Assembly: GCA_964577145.1 (NCBI GenBank)
Contig: CAZNXM010000020.1
Coordinates: 1 to 33,093, forward strand
Direction: 5' to 3'
Length of the DNA: 33,093 nucleotides
Origin: MGIIa-K1 sp964577145
GTDB lineage: Archaea > Thermoplasmatota > Poseidoniia > Poseidoniales > Poseidoniaceae
The notes below the pieces were generated by a model, which had not been told where the DNA came from, did not search any database, and saw only the letters and a program-made list of their open reading frames with translations. Made by a program: the position numbers and the translations under genes. Positions 1 through 7,746 of this stretch are shown piece after piece; position 1 is the first letter of the stretch, and each line of letters starts with the position of its first letter.

Positions 1-48
1 TCAATAGGCCTGTTTGCATGGGCTTTGTGTGGGTCATTTTAGACGCTA

Positions 49-61
49 CCCTTGTGAAGGG
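49..61. repeat. Short C/G-run stem-loop
   Basis: Arms CCCTT and AAGGG enclose a GTG loop. It is one of a family of C-run/G-run stem-loops in the gene gaps of this window. Its role is unknown. It could belong to the 3' end of a gene outside the window. Confidence 0.45.
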
Positions 62-90
62 CCCACTGCAACCCCTTGTGAATATTTACA

Positions 91-110
91 CTGTATACAA
101 CGGTATACAG
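91..110. promoter_or_regulatory. Interrupted palindrome, operator-like
   Basis: Perfect 8-base arms CTGTATAC and GTATACAG are separated by AACG. The spacing and symmetry suit a dimeric DNA-binding regulator. The TGTATAC/GTATACA halves also resemble TATA elements reading outward. The next gene starts 136 bases downstream, so the target promoter is unclear. Symmetry is seen directly; function is inferred. Confidence 0.4.
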
Positions 111-215
111 AACCAACCGTTGCATTTACCAACAAGCGTCTAATCCTAATCACCCACATAGTCTTCAATTTGTAAATTAATGTGTAGAGAAACTATTCGA
201 GTGAGATACCGCTTG

Positions 216-224
216 TTTAAAAAA
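216..224 (+). promoter_or_regulatory. TATA-like box of first gene
   Basis: TTTAAAAAA is centred about 27 bases before the ATG at 247. That is the distance expected for an archaeal TATA box when the transcript starts at the start codon (leaderless). No Shine-Dalgarno motif is seen in between, which agrees with this. Confidence 0.4.
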
Positions 225-246
225 CAGCCAACCTCTATCTTCGCCC

Positions 247-540
247 ATGGTCGAATTTTGGTTCCACTCATTTGACATTGATTCCGAGAGAAAAAATACC
301 GACGGAAGTCGACTTTATCTGCATCAAAATTACGTGAAAAGGGATGAAATTGATGAAGAAGGCCATTGGAGAATCATATCTCGTTCCCTAACACAATTAC
401 TTACAACTGTTGACGAACAGATAAACGCATTTGTTGGATATACCCACGCAATTCCCATAGTTTCCTTCACTGAGATGCCCGAGTATGGAGATTTGGGCTG
501 GGAAATTTACCTTGATGTTGGTAGTTGGACCGAGATGTAA
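247..540 (+). CDS. Small hypothetical protein
   Basis: I do not recognise this 97-residue protein. It is soluble-looking and acidic, with many aromatic residues and no cysteine. There is no signal peptide or membrane segment, and a hydrophobic HAIPIVSFTEMPEYGDLGW stretch lies in its second half. The ATG at 247 is the first in frame and has a TATA-like box at the leaderless distance. The gene stands alone, convergent with dnaK across a 131-base gap, with about 250 bases of non-coding DNA upstream. It could be an orphan gene of the lineage. Coding status rests on an uninterrupted frame, a plausible promoter and lack of an overlapping competitor. Confidence 0.55.
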   Translation: MVEFWFHSFDIDSERKNTDGSRLYLHQNYVKRDEIDEEGHWRIISRSLTQLLTTVDEQINAFVGYTHAIPIVSFTEMPEYGDLGWEIYLDVGSWTEM

Positions 541-671
541 ATCTCCTCTAAACTCATCAAAATATCATAAATTTCTACAATTTCCTCAGATGTAGATTCT
601 CTTGACCATAAGGGGGGCCCATGCGAATACCCGCATTACATAGGGTACCTTTCGAATTCGCTTGGAGAATC
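541..671. other. Convergent spacer with weak hairpins
   Basis: This gap lies between the 3' ends of the first gene and dnaK. It holds a run of six G followed by CCCATGCG (612-625), a weak stem ATGCG/CGCAT (621-625 with 632-636), and GGTACC. The CCCATGC heptamer here also occurs, in either orientation, in the palindromic DNA at both ends of the window. Both genes probably terminate here, but no strong oligo-T run is seen on either strand. Confidence 0.4.
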
Positions 672-2549
672 TCAGTCTTCGTCAACTACTTCGAAGTCTG
701 CATCGACGACGCCGTCGTCATCGCTTTCGGAGTCGCCTGATTCTTCTTGAGCTGCCATCTCGGCTGCTGCTGCCTCATAGAGTTTGGATGAAATCGCATG
801 CATTGCTTCCTCGATTTCCTTGACCTTTGCCTGAACTGCAGCCTCATCAATCTCGTCGAGATCTTTGACTTCACCTTCTTCGTTTTGCAGTAGGGTTTCG
901 AGTTCAGTAACCTTCGAGAGGACTGGCTCCTTGTCTTCATCAGACAATTTTTCTCCAGCTTCTTCGAGGGTACGGCGGGTTTGGTAAACGATTTGGTCAG
1001 CCATATTTCGCATCTCGACCTGGGCCTTTCGGCGCTTGTCAGAATCAGCAAATTCCTCTGCTTCTGCAATCTTTGATTGGATCTCATCTTCGGAAAGTGA
1101 AGTTGATGATTCTATCTTAACCGACTGTTCCTTGCCGGTTCCGAGGTCCTTAGCACTAACATTGACAATTCCATTTGCATCGATATCGAATGTAACCTCA
1201 ATTTGTGGCATCCCACGTGGAGCAGGGGGGATTCCTACTAGGTGGAATTGTCCAAGTGTGACGTTATCCTTAGCAAATTCGCGCTCGCCTTGCAGAACGT
1301 GAATCTCTACTGCAGGTTGGTTATCACTTGCGGTTGAGAAAGTCTCACTGCGGCGACTTGGGATTGTAGTATTGCGCTCAATCATGGTAGTTGTTACGCC
1401 ACCAAGAGTTTCGATTCCAAGAGTCAAAGGTGTGACATCGAGTAACAAAATGTCGCTGACTCCTGCATCGCCGGCGATAATTCCAGCTTGAAGTGCAGCG
1501 CCCATTGCTACTGCTTCATCGGGGTTGATTCCCTTGAATGGAGCCTTGCCGGTCTCCTTCTCGATTGCAGTTTGAACAGCAGGTACGCGGGTTGAACCTC
1601 CAACGAGGATTACCTTGTCGACTTGGCCCTTGGAAAGACCCGCATCCTTCATTGCCTGGCGAGTTGGTTTCATTGTTCTCTCAACCAACGAGGAAATTAA
1701 TTCCTCAAATTTGGCCTTGGTTACAGTGATGTCAAGGTGCTCGGGTTGTCCATCACTCATGGTGATGAATGGGAGGTTGACTTGGGATTGACCTGTTCCA
1801 GATAACTCGATCTTTGCCTTCTCAGCAGCCTCTTTGAGACGGCTCGTCGCTTGAACGTCCTTGGACAAATCAATACCAGTACTCTTCTTGAAATCAGCAA
1901 CCAAGTAATCGATTAGAACATCATCGAAATCATCGCCACCGAGTTTGTTATTTCCCGCAGTAGCCTTTACCTCAATCTGTGGTTGCCCATCGACATCATA
2001 AATCTCGAGAACTGAAACATCGAAGGTTCCTCCTCCGAGGTCATAAACGAGAATTGTTTGATCTTCTTCTTTGTCAACTCCATAGGCTAATGCTGCTGCA
2101 GTTGGTTCATTGATGATACGGAGTACATCAAGACCAGCAATACGTCCAGCATCCTTTGTTGCTTTACGCTGAGCATCTGTGAAATAGGCAGGACAAGTAA
2201 TTACAGCCTGCTTTACAGCGGTCCCAAGATATGCTTCTGCATCTGCCTTCAGCTTTTGTAAAATGAAAGCGCTAACTTCTTGCGGAGTATATTTGCTATC
2301 ATCAATATCTGTTGACCAATCGGTTCCCATATGCCTTTTGACACTGAGTATTGTTCGTGTTGGGTTGGTTACAGCTTGGCGTTTTGCGGTAACTCCGACC
2401 ATGCGCTCTCCACCATCTTTGGCAAATGCTACGACTGAAGGAGTTGTACGTGCGCCCTCAGCATTTGCAATTACTACGGCTTCTCCATTCTCTATGGTAG
2501 CCACACAAGAGTTGGTGGTTCCAAGATCAATTCCTATAATACTAGACAT
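672..2549 (-). CDS. dnaK: Molecular chaperone DnaK (Hsp70)
   Basis: Cytosolic Hsp70: an ATP-driven chaperone that binds unfolded segments and works with DnaJ and GrpE. The 625-residue product begins with the phosphate-1 motif GIDLGTTNSC (residues 6-15). It also carries DLGGGTFDVSVLE, ILVGGSTRVPAVQ and NPDEAVAMGAA, a full substrate-binding domain, and the usual acidic tail ending EVVDED. After SVKRHMGTDW it lacks the roughly 25-residue insertion of proteobacterial DnaK and reads like Gram-positive homologues. This fits the known acquisition of archaeal DnaK from bacteria. A GTG lies three codons upstream (2558), but the ATG at 2549 matches the family start and follows an AGGAAG sequence. It is the second gene after an Hsp20/CS-like gene, with a 26-base gap to this start, so they are probably co-transcribed. 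No dnaJ or grpE lies in the window. Confidence 0.97.
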   Translation of the reverse strand: MSSIIGIDLGTTNSCVATIENGEAVVIANAEGARTTPSVVAFAKDGGERMVGVTAKRQAVTNPTRTILSVKRHMGTDWSTDIDDSKYTPQEVSAFILQKLKADAEAYLGTAVKQAVITCPAYFTDAQRKATKDAGRIAGLDVLRIINEPTAAALAYGVDKEEDQTILVYDLGGGTFDVSVLEIYDVDGQPQIEVKATAGNNKLGGDDFDDVLIDYLVADFKKSTGIDLSKDVQATSRLKEAAEKAKIELSGTGQSQVNLPFITMSDGQPEHLDITVTKAKFEELISSLVERTMKPTRQAMKDAGLSKGQVDKVILVGGSTRVPAVQTAIEKETGKAPFKGINPDEAVAMGAALQAGIIAGDAGVSDILLLDVTPLTLGIETLGGVTTTMIERNTTIPSRRSETFSTASDNQPAVEIHVLQGEREFAKDNVTLGQFHLVGIPPAPRGMPQIEVTFDIDANGIVNVSAKDLGTGKEQSVKIESSTSLSEDEIQSKIAEAEEFADSDKRRKAQVEMRNMADQIVYQTRRTLEEAGEKLSDEDKEPVLSKVTELETLLQNEEGEVKDLDEIDEAAVQAKVKEIEEAMHAISSKLYEAAAAEMAAQEESGDSESDDDGVVDADFEVVDED

Positions 2550-2575
2550 TTTTTCCACTTCCTATTTTCCCGAAA

Positions 2576-3277
2576 TCAAAGGATCGGGATGCCTCCATCG
2601 TCTTCATCATCATCGTCATCATCAGCGACATCTAAGCTGACATCAGTTGATTCTGGAAAATAATCATCATCGACACTCTCATCGATAATATCTGAATCTT
2701 CAGTTGTTGCAGACCCTTGAGGAGTAAGTTTGAGAGTGATATCTAGAATCCCATTATTCATCGACCAATCAACAACATCATCACACTTGTGTGGTAGTTC
2801 AATTTGTGCGAGTGGCGGGTTGGAAGGGTCTGACAGTACCTGTATTGTATCTCCACTATTGGAAAGAGCAATTTCAATTTCTTCCATATCGGCACGGGTT
2901 GCAAAATCTACAGTTATCGACATATTCCAGCCAGAGAGATATACATCGTCAACGGGTAGTGTTACCACCATTTCTTTTGGACTATCATCAACATCTATCT
3001 CGACTGGATTTGCATCGACCTTGACATTTACTCCCATATTGGAAAGCATATCATCAAGGGACATTCCAGATTGGAAGAGTTTCATCAAATTCGAAATATC
3101 GAAGTTGAAATTGACATCACCTTTAGCAAGACGTTCTGCATCTAATCCCATGTCATCAAATTGGGAACGGAACTGTTCCATGAGTGTTCGAAGTTGAGCC
3201 ATATCAATCTCCATTCCCATATTCTTGAACATCTCTGCCATCTGCTGCAGCATCTTTTCTTCCCAGTCTTCAGCCAT
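2576..3277 (-). CDS. Acidic Hsp20/CS-domain-like protein
   Basis: This 233-residue protein has three parts. The N-terminal third is helical and rich in methionine and glutamine. Residues about 95-185 form a beta-rich segment. The C-terminal tail is very acidic, with a run of aspartates, and ends GGIPIL. The middle resembles an alpha-crystallin/CS fold: MVVTLPVDDV matches the usual strand-LP-turn opening, and IELPHKCDDV followed by NNGILDITLKL matches the ELP...nGvL.I.l signature of small heat-shock proteins. The terminal IPIL resembles the IxI tail motif by which Hsp20 subunits assemble. Its position directly before dnaK, in the same direction and divergent from a chaperonin gene, supports a folding role. 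The match is by eye and distant; a CS/p23-type co-chaperone is the main alternative. Confidence 0.6.
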   Translation of the reverse strand: MAEDWEEKMLQQMAEMFKNMGMEIDMAQLRTLMEQFRSQFDDMGLDAERLAKGDVNFNFDISNLMKLFQSGMSLDDMLSNMGVNVKVDANPVEIDVDDSPKEMVVTLPVDDVYLSGWNMSITVDFATRADMEEIEIALSNSGDTIQVLSDPSNPPLAQIELPHKCDDVVDWSMNNGILDITLKLTPQGSATTEDSDIIDESVDDDYFPESTDVSLDVADDDDDDEDDGGIPIL

Positions 3278-3304
3278 ATTCTCACACCACTAGGTAACCA
3301 TCGG

Positions 3305-3313
3305 TTGTATAGT
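3305..3313 (-). promoter_or_regulatory. TATA-like box of chaperone operon
   Basis: Read on the minus strand this is ACTATACAA, about 30 bases before the ATG at 3277. A GGTGTGAG ribosome-binding-like sequence lies in between. It is the likely promoter of the Hsp20-like/dnaK pair. It lies only about 20 bases from the opposing promoter of the chaperonin gene, so a single regulator could control both directions. Confidence 0.4.
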
Positions 3314-3326
3314 CGGAGCAGCCCCC

Positions 3327-3334
3327 CATATATC
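3327..3334 (+). promoter_or_regulatory. TATA-like box of chaperonin gene
   Basis: CATATATC follows a run of six C and lies about 43 bases before the GTG start at 3373. Transcription would start near 3355, giving a short leader. A nine-base near-palindrome (ACCC, C, GGGT; 3355-3363) lies ten bases before the start codon. Confidence 0.35.
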
Positions 3335-3372
3335 AACCAAACGCTCAAGGCAGTACCCCGGGTCGGTGGCAT

Positions 3373-4962
3373 GTGGCCGAGGAAACTATTCTCGAATCGA
3401 CCGATAGAACAAGCGGTCGCGAGGCGCTCCGCAAGAATGTCCAGGCTGCTATTGCATTAGCTGGAGCGGTTCGTTCAACCCTCGGCCCGAAGGGCCTAGA
3501 CAAGTTGCTCATCGATGATGAAGGTCGAACACTAGTGACCAATGACGGAGTAACTGTGCTTGAAACTGCGAAAGTCGAGCACCCTGTTGCACGAATGATA
3601 ATCAATGCCTCTTCAACTCAAGACCGTGTAGCCCGAGATGGAACAACCTCAACTGTAGTGATTTGCGCCGAGATGCTGCGAAATGCTTGGCAATTAGTCC
3701 GTCAAGGTATCCATCCTGCAACCATTGCACGGGGTTTTGCACAATCGGAGGCTTTCGCGCTCAAACTATTGGATGAGATGACAATTGATGCCAATCCCGA
3801 ACAAATGTTCTCGGCGATTGAGACTAGTTTGTCTGGGAAAATGGAAAGGAGAACTCAAGCGCGCTTGAGCAAATTAGCATTTGAGGCCTCTGAAAAGATC
3901 TCAACTGAGAAGAGGACTGACCCTACTAGAGTGAAAATAATTCATCAAACTGGCGGTTCAGCGATTGATACAGAATTAGTGACTGGTTTAGCTATTCCAA
4001 AAACTAGAGTTCATTCAGAAATGTTGGAACACGGCGGACCTGGTAGTATTCTTCTCGTTGATGGCGGCCTAGAAAAGCGCAGCCCACTGCTCGATGCGAA
4101 ACTATCTATCACATCTACAGGAATGTTAGATGCATTCCGTGCAGCCGAAGTAAAGGCAGTGATGAAACAAATTGAGAATCTAAAGAGCATCGGTTGTGAC
4201 ATCTTGGTTGTGAAAGAAGGTATCGATGATGAAGCGAGACAGGCTCTTGCCGATGCGGGAATACTTGCATATCGACGAGTTGAAAGCAAAGATTTGGAAT
4301 TACTTGCTCGTGCTTGTAATACCTCTCTTATTCACGATATTGGAAGGGCAACTAAGGAGGACTTGGGGGCATTTATTTCTACGCGTGAAAAACTCAAAGG
4401 CGGTACAAATTATTGGATATTATCATCGGAAGATGATGCTGCAACTCTGATTGCCAGAGGTTCCTCTACTGAAGTGCTTGGAGAGGTTGAGCGCTGTTTT
4501 GGTGATGCACTTGGTGTGGCATGTCAACTTCAGGAGGACCCCAAGTTACTGCCAGGAGGAGGTGCAACTCAAGTTGCACTTGCAAGAGCAATACGCCGCC
4601 ATGCAGAAACGATTCCCGGGCGTGAACAGATGGCAATGGAGGCTTGGGCAGATGGTTTGGAAGTTATCCCAAGAGCACTGGCCCAGAATGCCGGTCTTGA
4701 CCCAATCGAATCTCTACTCAAACTCACTGCTGCACAATCTGAGGGTGGAGTAATGGTTGGCCTAAATTTGGAAACAGGAATACCCTCAGATACTATTTCA
4801 AGAGGTGTTCTTGAACCTGTAAAGATTACACGTCAAGCAATTTCAGGGGCTACAGAGGCTGCGATTAGTATCCTCAGAATCGATGATGTCCTATGGGCTC
4901 AAATGGATGCGCAAGTACCGGATGATATTCAACAGCAGCTCGCAGGTATGGGTCCTGAATGA
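3373..4962 (+). CDS. Thermosome (group II chaperonin) subunit, divergent
   Basis: Subunit of the double-ring ATP-dependent chaperonin. The 529-residue protein spans all three domains. LGPKGLDKLL (37-46), NDG (57-59), PGGGA (394-398) and the catalytic-type aspartate in CFGDAL (Asp378) are in place, and it ends with the ILRIDDV strand. Two things are odd. The nucleotide-binding GDGTT motif reads RDGTT (Arg88-Asp89), replacing a glycine that is almost invariant. The usual Gly/Met-rich C-terminal tail is reduced to GMGPE. This suggests a diverged paralogue within a hetero-oligomeric chaperonin; other subunits would lie elsewhere. The start is GTG at 3373, since the nearby ATG (3371) is out of frame. 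The stop overlaps the next gene's first possible ATG by four bases, suggesting coupling. Confidence 0.93.
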   Translation: MAEETILESTDRTSGREALRKNVQAAIALAGAVRSTLGPKGLDKLLIDDEGRTLVTNDGVTVLETAKVEHPVARMIINASSTQDRVARDGTTSTVVICAEMLRNAWQLVRQGIHPATIARGFAQSEAFALKLLDEMTIDANPEQMFSAIETSLSGKMERRTQARLSKLAFEASEKISTEKRTDPTRVKIIHQTGGSAIDTELVTGLAIPKTRVHSEMLEHGGPGSILLVDGGLEKRSPLLDAKLSITSTGMLDAFRAAEVKAVMKQIENLKSIGCDILVVKEGIDDEARQALADAGILAYRRVESKDLELLARACNTSLIHDIGRATKEDLGAFISTREKLKGGTNYWILSSEDDAATLIARGSSTEVLGEVERCFGDALGVACQLQEDPKLLPGGGATQVALARAIRRHAETIPGREQMAMEAWADGLEVIPRALAQNAGLDPIESLLKLTAAQSEGGVMVGLNLETGIPSDTISRGVLEPVKITRQAISGATEAAISILRIDDVLWAQMDAQVPDDIQQQLAGMGPE

Positions 4963-6053
4963 GCCAACACTCAAGAACGGCCTCATTACTCGTGAGAATA
5001 ATGTCAGGCCTGCCAGACACCATGATGGCGTGGACAAAAGTCCACGGACAGCAGAATGGTTTCGAGTTAGTTGAGCACGCAGTGCCTTCACCAGGGCCGG
5101 GAGAAGTCCTTGTCAAAACCGCATCAACTAGCATTTGCGGAACCGATTTACACATCTGGCTTTGGGATGAATGGAGTCGGGGAGAAGTCGAATTGGGAAC
5201 TATCACCGGTCACGAAACTTGCGGAACCGTTGTTGGACTAGGTGAAGGGGTCACTAGCCATTCCATCGGAGACCAAATAGCTGTTGAATGTCATCTTGCT
5301 GATTGGACGTGCCAAAGATGCCTCGAAGGGAATGCGCATATTTGCGAAAATGGCAGCATTTTTGGACTCCATAGTCACGGTGCATTTGCTCCTTATTTTA
5401 CCATTCAATCAACAAATGCACGCCATACTCCCGAGGGATTAGATGCAGCACATGGTTCGATTCAAGACCCATTGGGTAATGCGATTCACACCCTTACAGG
5501 AGGTCCGGTTGAAGGCGCTACTATTGCTATTCACGGCCTTGGACCTATCGGGCTTTTCGCAGTAAATGCAGCCAAAGCAATGGGTGCATCAAAAGTAGTT
5601 GCTATCGATTGGGAAAATACCTATCGAATGGAATTGGCCCAAAAAATTGGTGCTGATCTTGTACTCGGAAAAGGCGATGATATCGAAGCGGAAATTCTAG
5701 CATTTACCGAGGGTAAAGGAGTAGATAACTCGTGTGAATTTTCTGGTTCTGCTACTGCTCTTTCAAACGCAATAAAAAGCACTAGGATGGGTGGTTATCT
5801 CAACATCTTAAGCGTCTATGGAGATTCCAATACTACAGTTCCAATGAATGATATTGTGTTCAGATATCTCCATCTAAAAGGTATAAATGGGCGCAAAATG
5901 TGGTCTACTTGGGATATAATGCACGATTTACTCTCCCGCAACACAATTGATGTTGATATGATTATTACTCATAGATTGAATTGGAAGGACTTCCAAAAAG
6001 GCATGGAACTGACGCACTCCGGCCAATGTGGCAAAGTAGTTCTCGACTTTTAG
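4959..6053 (+). CDS. tdh: L-threonine 3-dehydrogenase-like zinc MDR enzyme
   Basis: Zinc- and NAD-dependent medium-chain dehydrogenase, probably oxidising L-threonine to 2-amino-3-ketobutyrate. Tdh hallmarks are seen: CGTDLHIWLWDEWS (60-73) with catalytic Cys60, GHE with His85/Glu86, QDPLGNAIHT, the GLGPIG nucleotide loop, GINGRKMWSTW and ITHRL. The structural-zinc lobe keeps the family spacing, but its first cysteine is Asp115, followed by Cys118, Cys121 and Cys129. The first ATG overlaps the chaperonin stop (ATGA). Family alignment, however, favours starting at residue 22 or 23 (5022/5025), and ATG 5001 is also possible. No kbl (ketobutyrate-CoA ligase) partner is in the window, so another sugar or polyol substrate cannot be excluded. 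Confidence 0.82.
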   Translation: MSQHSRTASLLVRIMSGLPDTMMAWTKVHGQQNGFELVEHAVPSPGPGEVLVKTASTSICGTDLHIWLWDEWSRGEVELGTITGHETCGTVVGLGEGVTSHSIGDQIAVECHLADWTCQRCLEGNAHICENGSIFGLHSHGAFAPYFTIQSTNARHTPEGLDAAHGSIQDPLGNAIHTLTGGPVEGATIAIHGLGPIGLFAVNAAKAMGASKVVAIDWENTYRMELAQKIGADLVLGKGDDIEAEILAFTEGKGVDNSCEFSGSATALSNAIKSTRMGGYLNILSVYGDSNTTVPMNDIVFRYLHLKGINGRKMWSTWDIMHDLLSRNTIDVDMIITHRLNWKDFQKGMELTHSGQCGKVVLDF

Positions 6054-6069
6054 TGCCCAATTTGACCTG

Positions 6070-6078
6070 TTTTTTCTT
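6070..6078 (+). terminator. Oligo-T terminator after tdh
   Basis: TTTTTTCTT lies 17 bases after the tdh stop. Archaeal RNA polymerase can terminate on non-template oligo-T tracts without a hairpin, so this is a plausible end for the chaperonin-tdh transcript. It would also separate pyrG from it. Confidence 0.35.
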
Positions 6079-6129
6079 AACCCAACGTTGAAATGGGAGG
6101 CGCGACGGCCTCAAAGCCCGTTGAAGGAC

Positions 6130-7746
6130 ATGAAGTACGTCGTAGTCTCCGGTGGAGTACTCAGCGGTCTCGGTAAGGGAGTTACTGCTTCCAGTATCGG
6201 AGTTCTGCTCAAGAGTGCAGGACTGAGAGTCACTGCCGTCAAAATTGACCCGTACCTCAACAGCGATGCCGGTACAATGAGCCCATTTGAGCATGGTGAG
6301 GTATTTGTTCTCGACGATGGTGGAGAAGCAGATCTCGATCTAGGAAATTACGAACGATTCTGTGACCTTAACCTCTATCGTGAAAATAATATCACTACGG
6401 GTAAAATCTATTCACAGGTAATCGAAGCGGAACGTCGTGGAGATTACCTTGGAAAGACTGTCCAAGTTATCCCTCACATTACCAATGCAGTCCAGGATTG
6501 GATTGAGCAGATTGCTGCAGTTTCAGCTGATGGAGAAGAGGGTAGTCCTGATGCATGTGTAATTGAATTAGGTGGAACCGTTGGTGATATTGAATCCGCT
6601 CCATTTATCGAAGCACTACGTCAATTCCAATTCCGTGTTGGTCGTGAGAATATTTACTTCGTCCATGTTTCACTTGTTCCAGTTATGGGTCCTGTTGGAG
6701 AACAAAAAACCAAACCAACTCAACATACTGTCAAAGAATTACGGGGTTTAGGAATAACTCCAGATGTTTTGGTATGTCGTGCTGAAGCGCCATTGGCCCG
6801 TGAAACTAGGGAGAAACTCGCACAATTCTGTCACGTCTCCCCTGAGGCAGTAATGAGTGCGCACGATGTTTCAAACATCTATCGAGTACCATTACTTCTC
6901 AAAGAACAGGGGATGTGTGAAGCGCTTGGCATAGATTGTGAAGTCACCGATTTGATGAACCGGTGGGAGAAAATGGCTGATCGAGTAGATAATCTCGGAG
7001 ATGATGTGCGCATTGCAATGGTTGGCAAGTACACAGGGCTAACCGATTCTTATCTATCTGTAATCAAGAGTTTGCAACATGCTTCTTACACTGTCGAAAG
7101 AACCTTGCAAATCGATTGGATTGAAGCTAGTAATCTCGAAGATGCTTCGCATTCCGACTGGGACATTCTAAAAGCAGCAAATGGAATTCTAGTTCCAGGG
7201 GGCTTTGGTGACCGCGGAATCGAAGGAAAGATTCTCGCTGCTAATTATGCGAGAACCAATTCTGTACCATATCTCGGAATCTGTCTTGGGCTTCAAATCG
7301 CTACAATCGAGTTCTGCCGTAATGTTCTCGGACTTGAGAATGCTAACTCAACAGAATTCGACGAAAATACACCTCACCCTGCAGTGATTTTCATGCCTGA
7401 AATCAGCAAAACCCACCTAGGTGGAACTATGCGCCTTGGAAGCCGGCCAACACTTTTCCAAGTTGATAATTGTATGACGCGCCGACTTTATGGTGGAGGT
7501 GCTGAAGTGCATGAGAGGCATCGACATCGTTACGAAGTCAATCCAGATTTGATTTCAAAAATTGAAGCTGCAGGGCTAAACTTCGTTGGAAAGGATGAAA
7601 CTGGTATGCGCTGCGAAATATTCGAACTTGAAGGGCATCCATACTATGTTGGCGTTCAATATCATCCGGAGTTTAAGTCGAGGCCTGAAAGACCAAGCCC
7701 GCCATTCCTTGGATTGTTAAGGGCTGCAACTGGTAATTCAATCTGA
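6130..7746 (+). CDS. pyrG: CTP synthase (glutamine-hydrolysing)
   Basis: Converts UTP to CTP using ATP and ammonia from glutamine, the last step of pyrimidine nucleotide synthesis. The 538-residue product starts MKYVVVSGGVLSGLGKG, the family's standard N-terminus with the P-loop-like phosphate site. The synthetase half follows (KIDPYLNSDAGTMSPFEHGEV, ELGGTVGDIES, GEQKTKPTQH). The C-terminal class I glutaminase has its nucleophile in GICLG (about Cys385) and the His-Glu pair in YHPEF. A TTG-initiated extension from 6088 is open, but ATG 6130 matches the family exactly. The 3' end overlaps the convergent NAD kinase gene by nine bases. Confidence 0.98.
   Translation: MKYVVVSGGVLSGLGKGVTASSIGVLLKSAGLRVTAVKIDPYLNSDAGTMSPFEHGEVFVLDDGGEADLDLGNYERFCDLNLYRENNITTGKIYSQVIEAERRGDYLGKTVQVIPHITNAVQDWIEQIAAVSADGEEGSPDACVIELGGTVGDIESAPFIEALRQFQFRVGRENIYFVHVSLVPVMGPVGEQKTKPTQHTVKELRGLGITPDVLVCRAEAPLARETREKLAQFCHVSPEAVMSAHDVSNIYRVPLLLKEQGMCEALGIDCEVTDLMNRWEKMADRVDNLGDDVRIAMVGKYTGLTDSYLSVIKSLQHASYTVERTLQIDWIEASNLEDASHSDWDILKAANGILVPGGFGDRGIEGKILAANYARTNSVPYLGICLGLQIATIEFCRNVLGLENANSTEFDENTPHPAVIFMPEISKTHLGGTMRLGSRPTLFQVDNCMTRRLYGGGAEVHERHRHRYEVNPDLISKIEAAGLNFVGKDETGMRCEIFELEGHPYYVGVQYHPEFKSRPERPSPPFLGLLRAATGNSI

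Larger units (their letters stand above)
1..246. other. Gene-free left end with palindromes
   Basis: No convincing coding frame is seen in these 246 bases. They hold a 14-base segment (9-22) that recurs inverted near the right end of the window, a short stem-loop (49-61), a 20-base interrupted palindrome (91-110), and an A/T-rich box (216-224) just ahead of the first gene. The left part may be the 3' region of a gene outside the window. I see no tRNA or other recognisable RNA gene. Confidence 0.6.

Noticed and set aside
1036..3460. Several open frames antisense to dnaK and the Hsp20-like gene (e.g. 1036-1302, 2263-2640, 2730-3197)
   Set aside because: They are mirrors of strongly supported coding genes, with low-complexity composition and no motifs or start signals.
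672..4962. The chaperone locus as a recent mobile island
   Set aside because: DnaK is bacterial-like, but the flanking genes are archaeal and no mobility genes or attachment-like repeats border the region.
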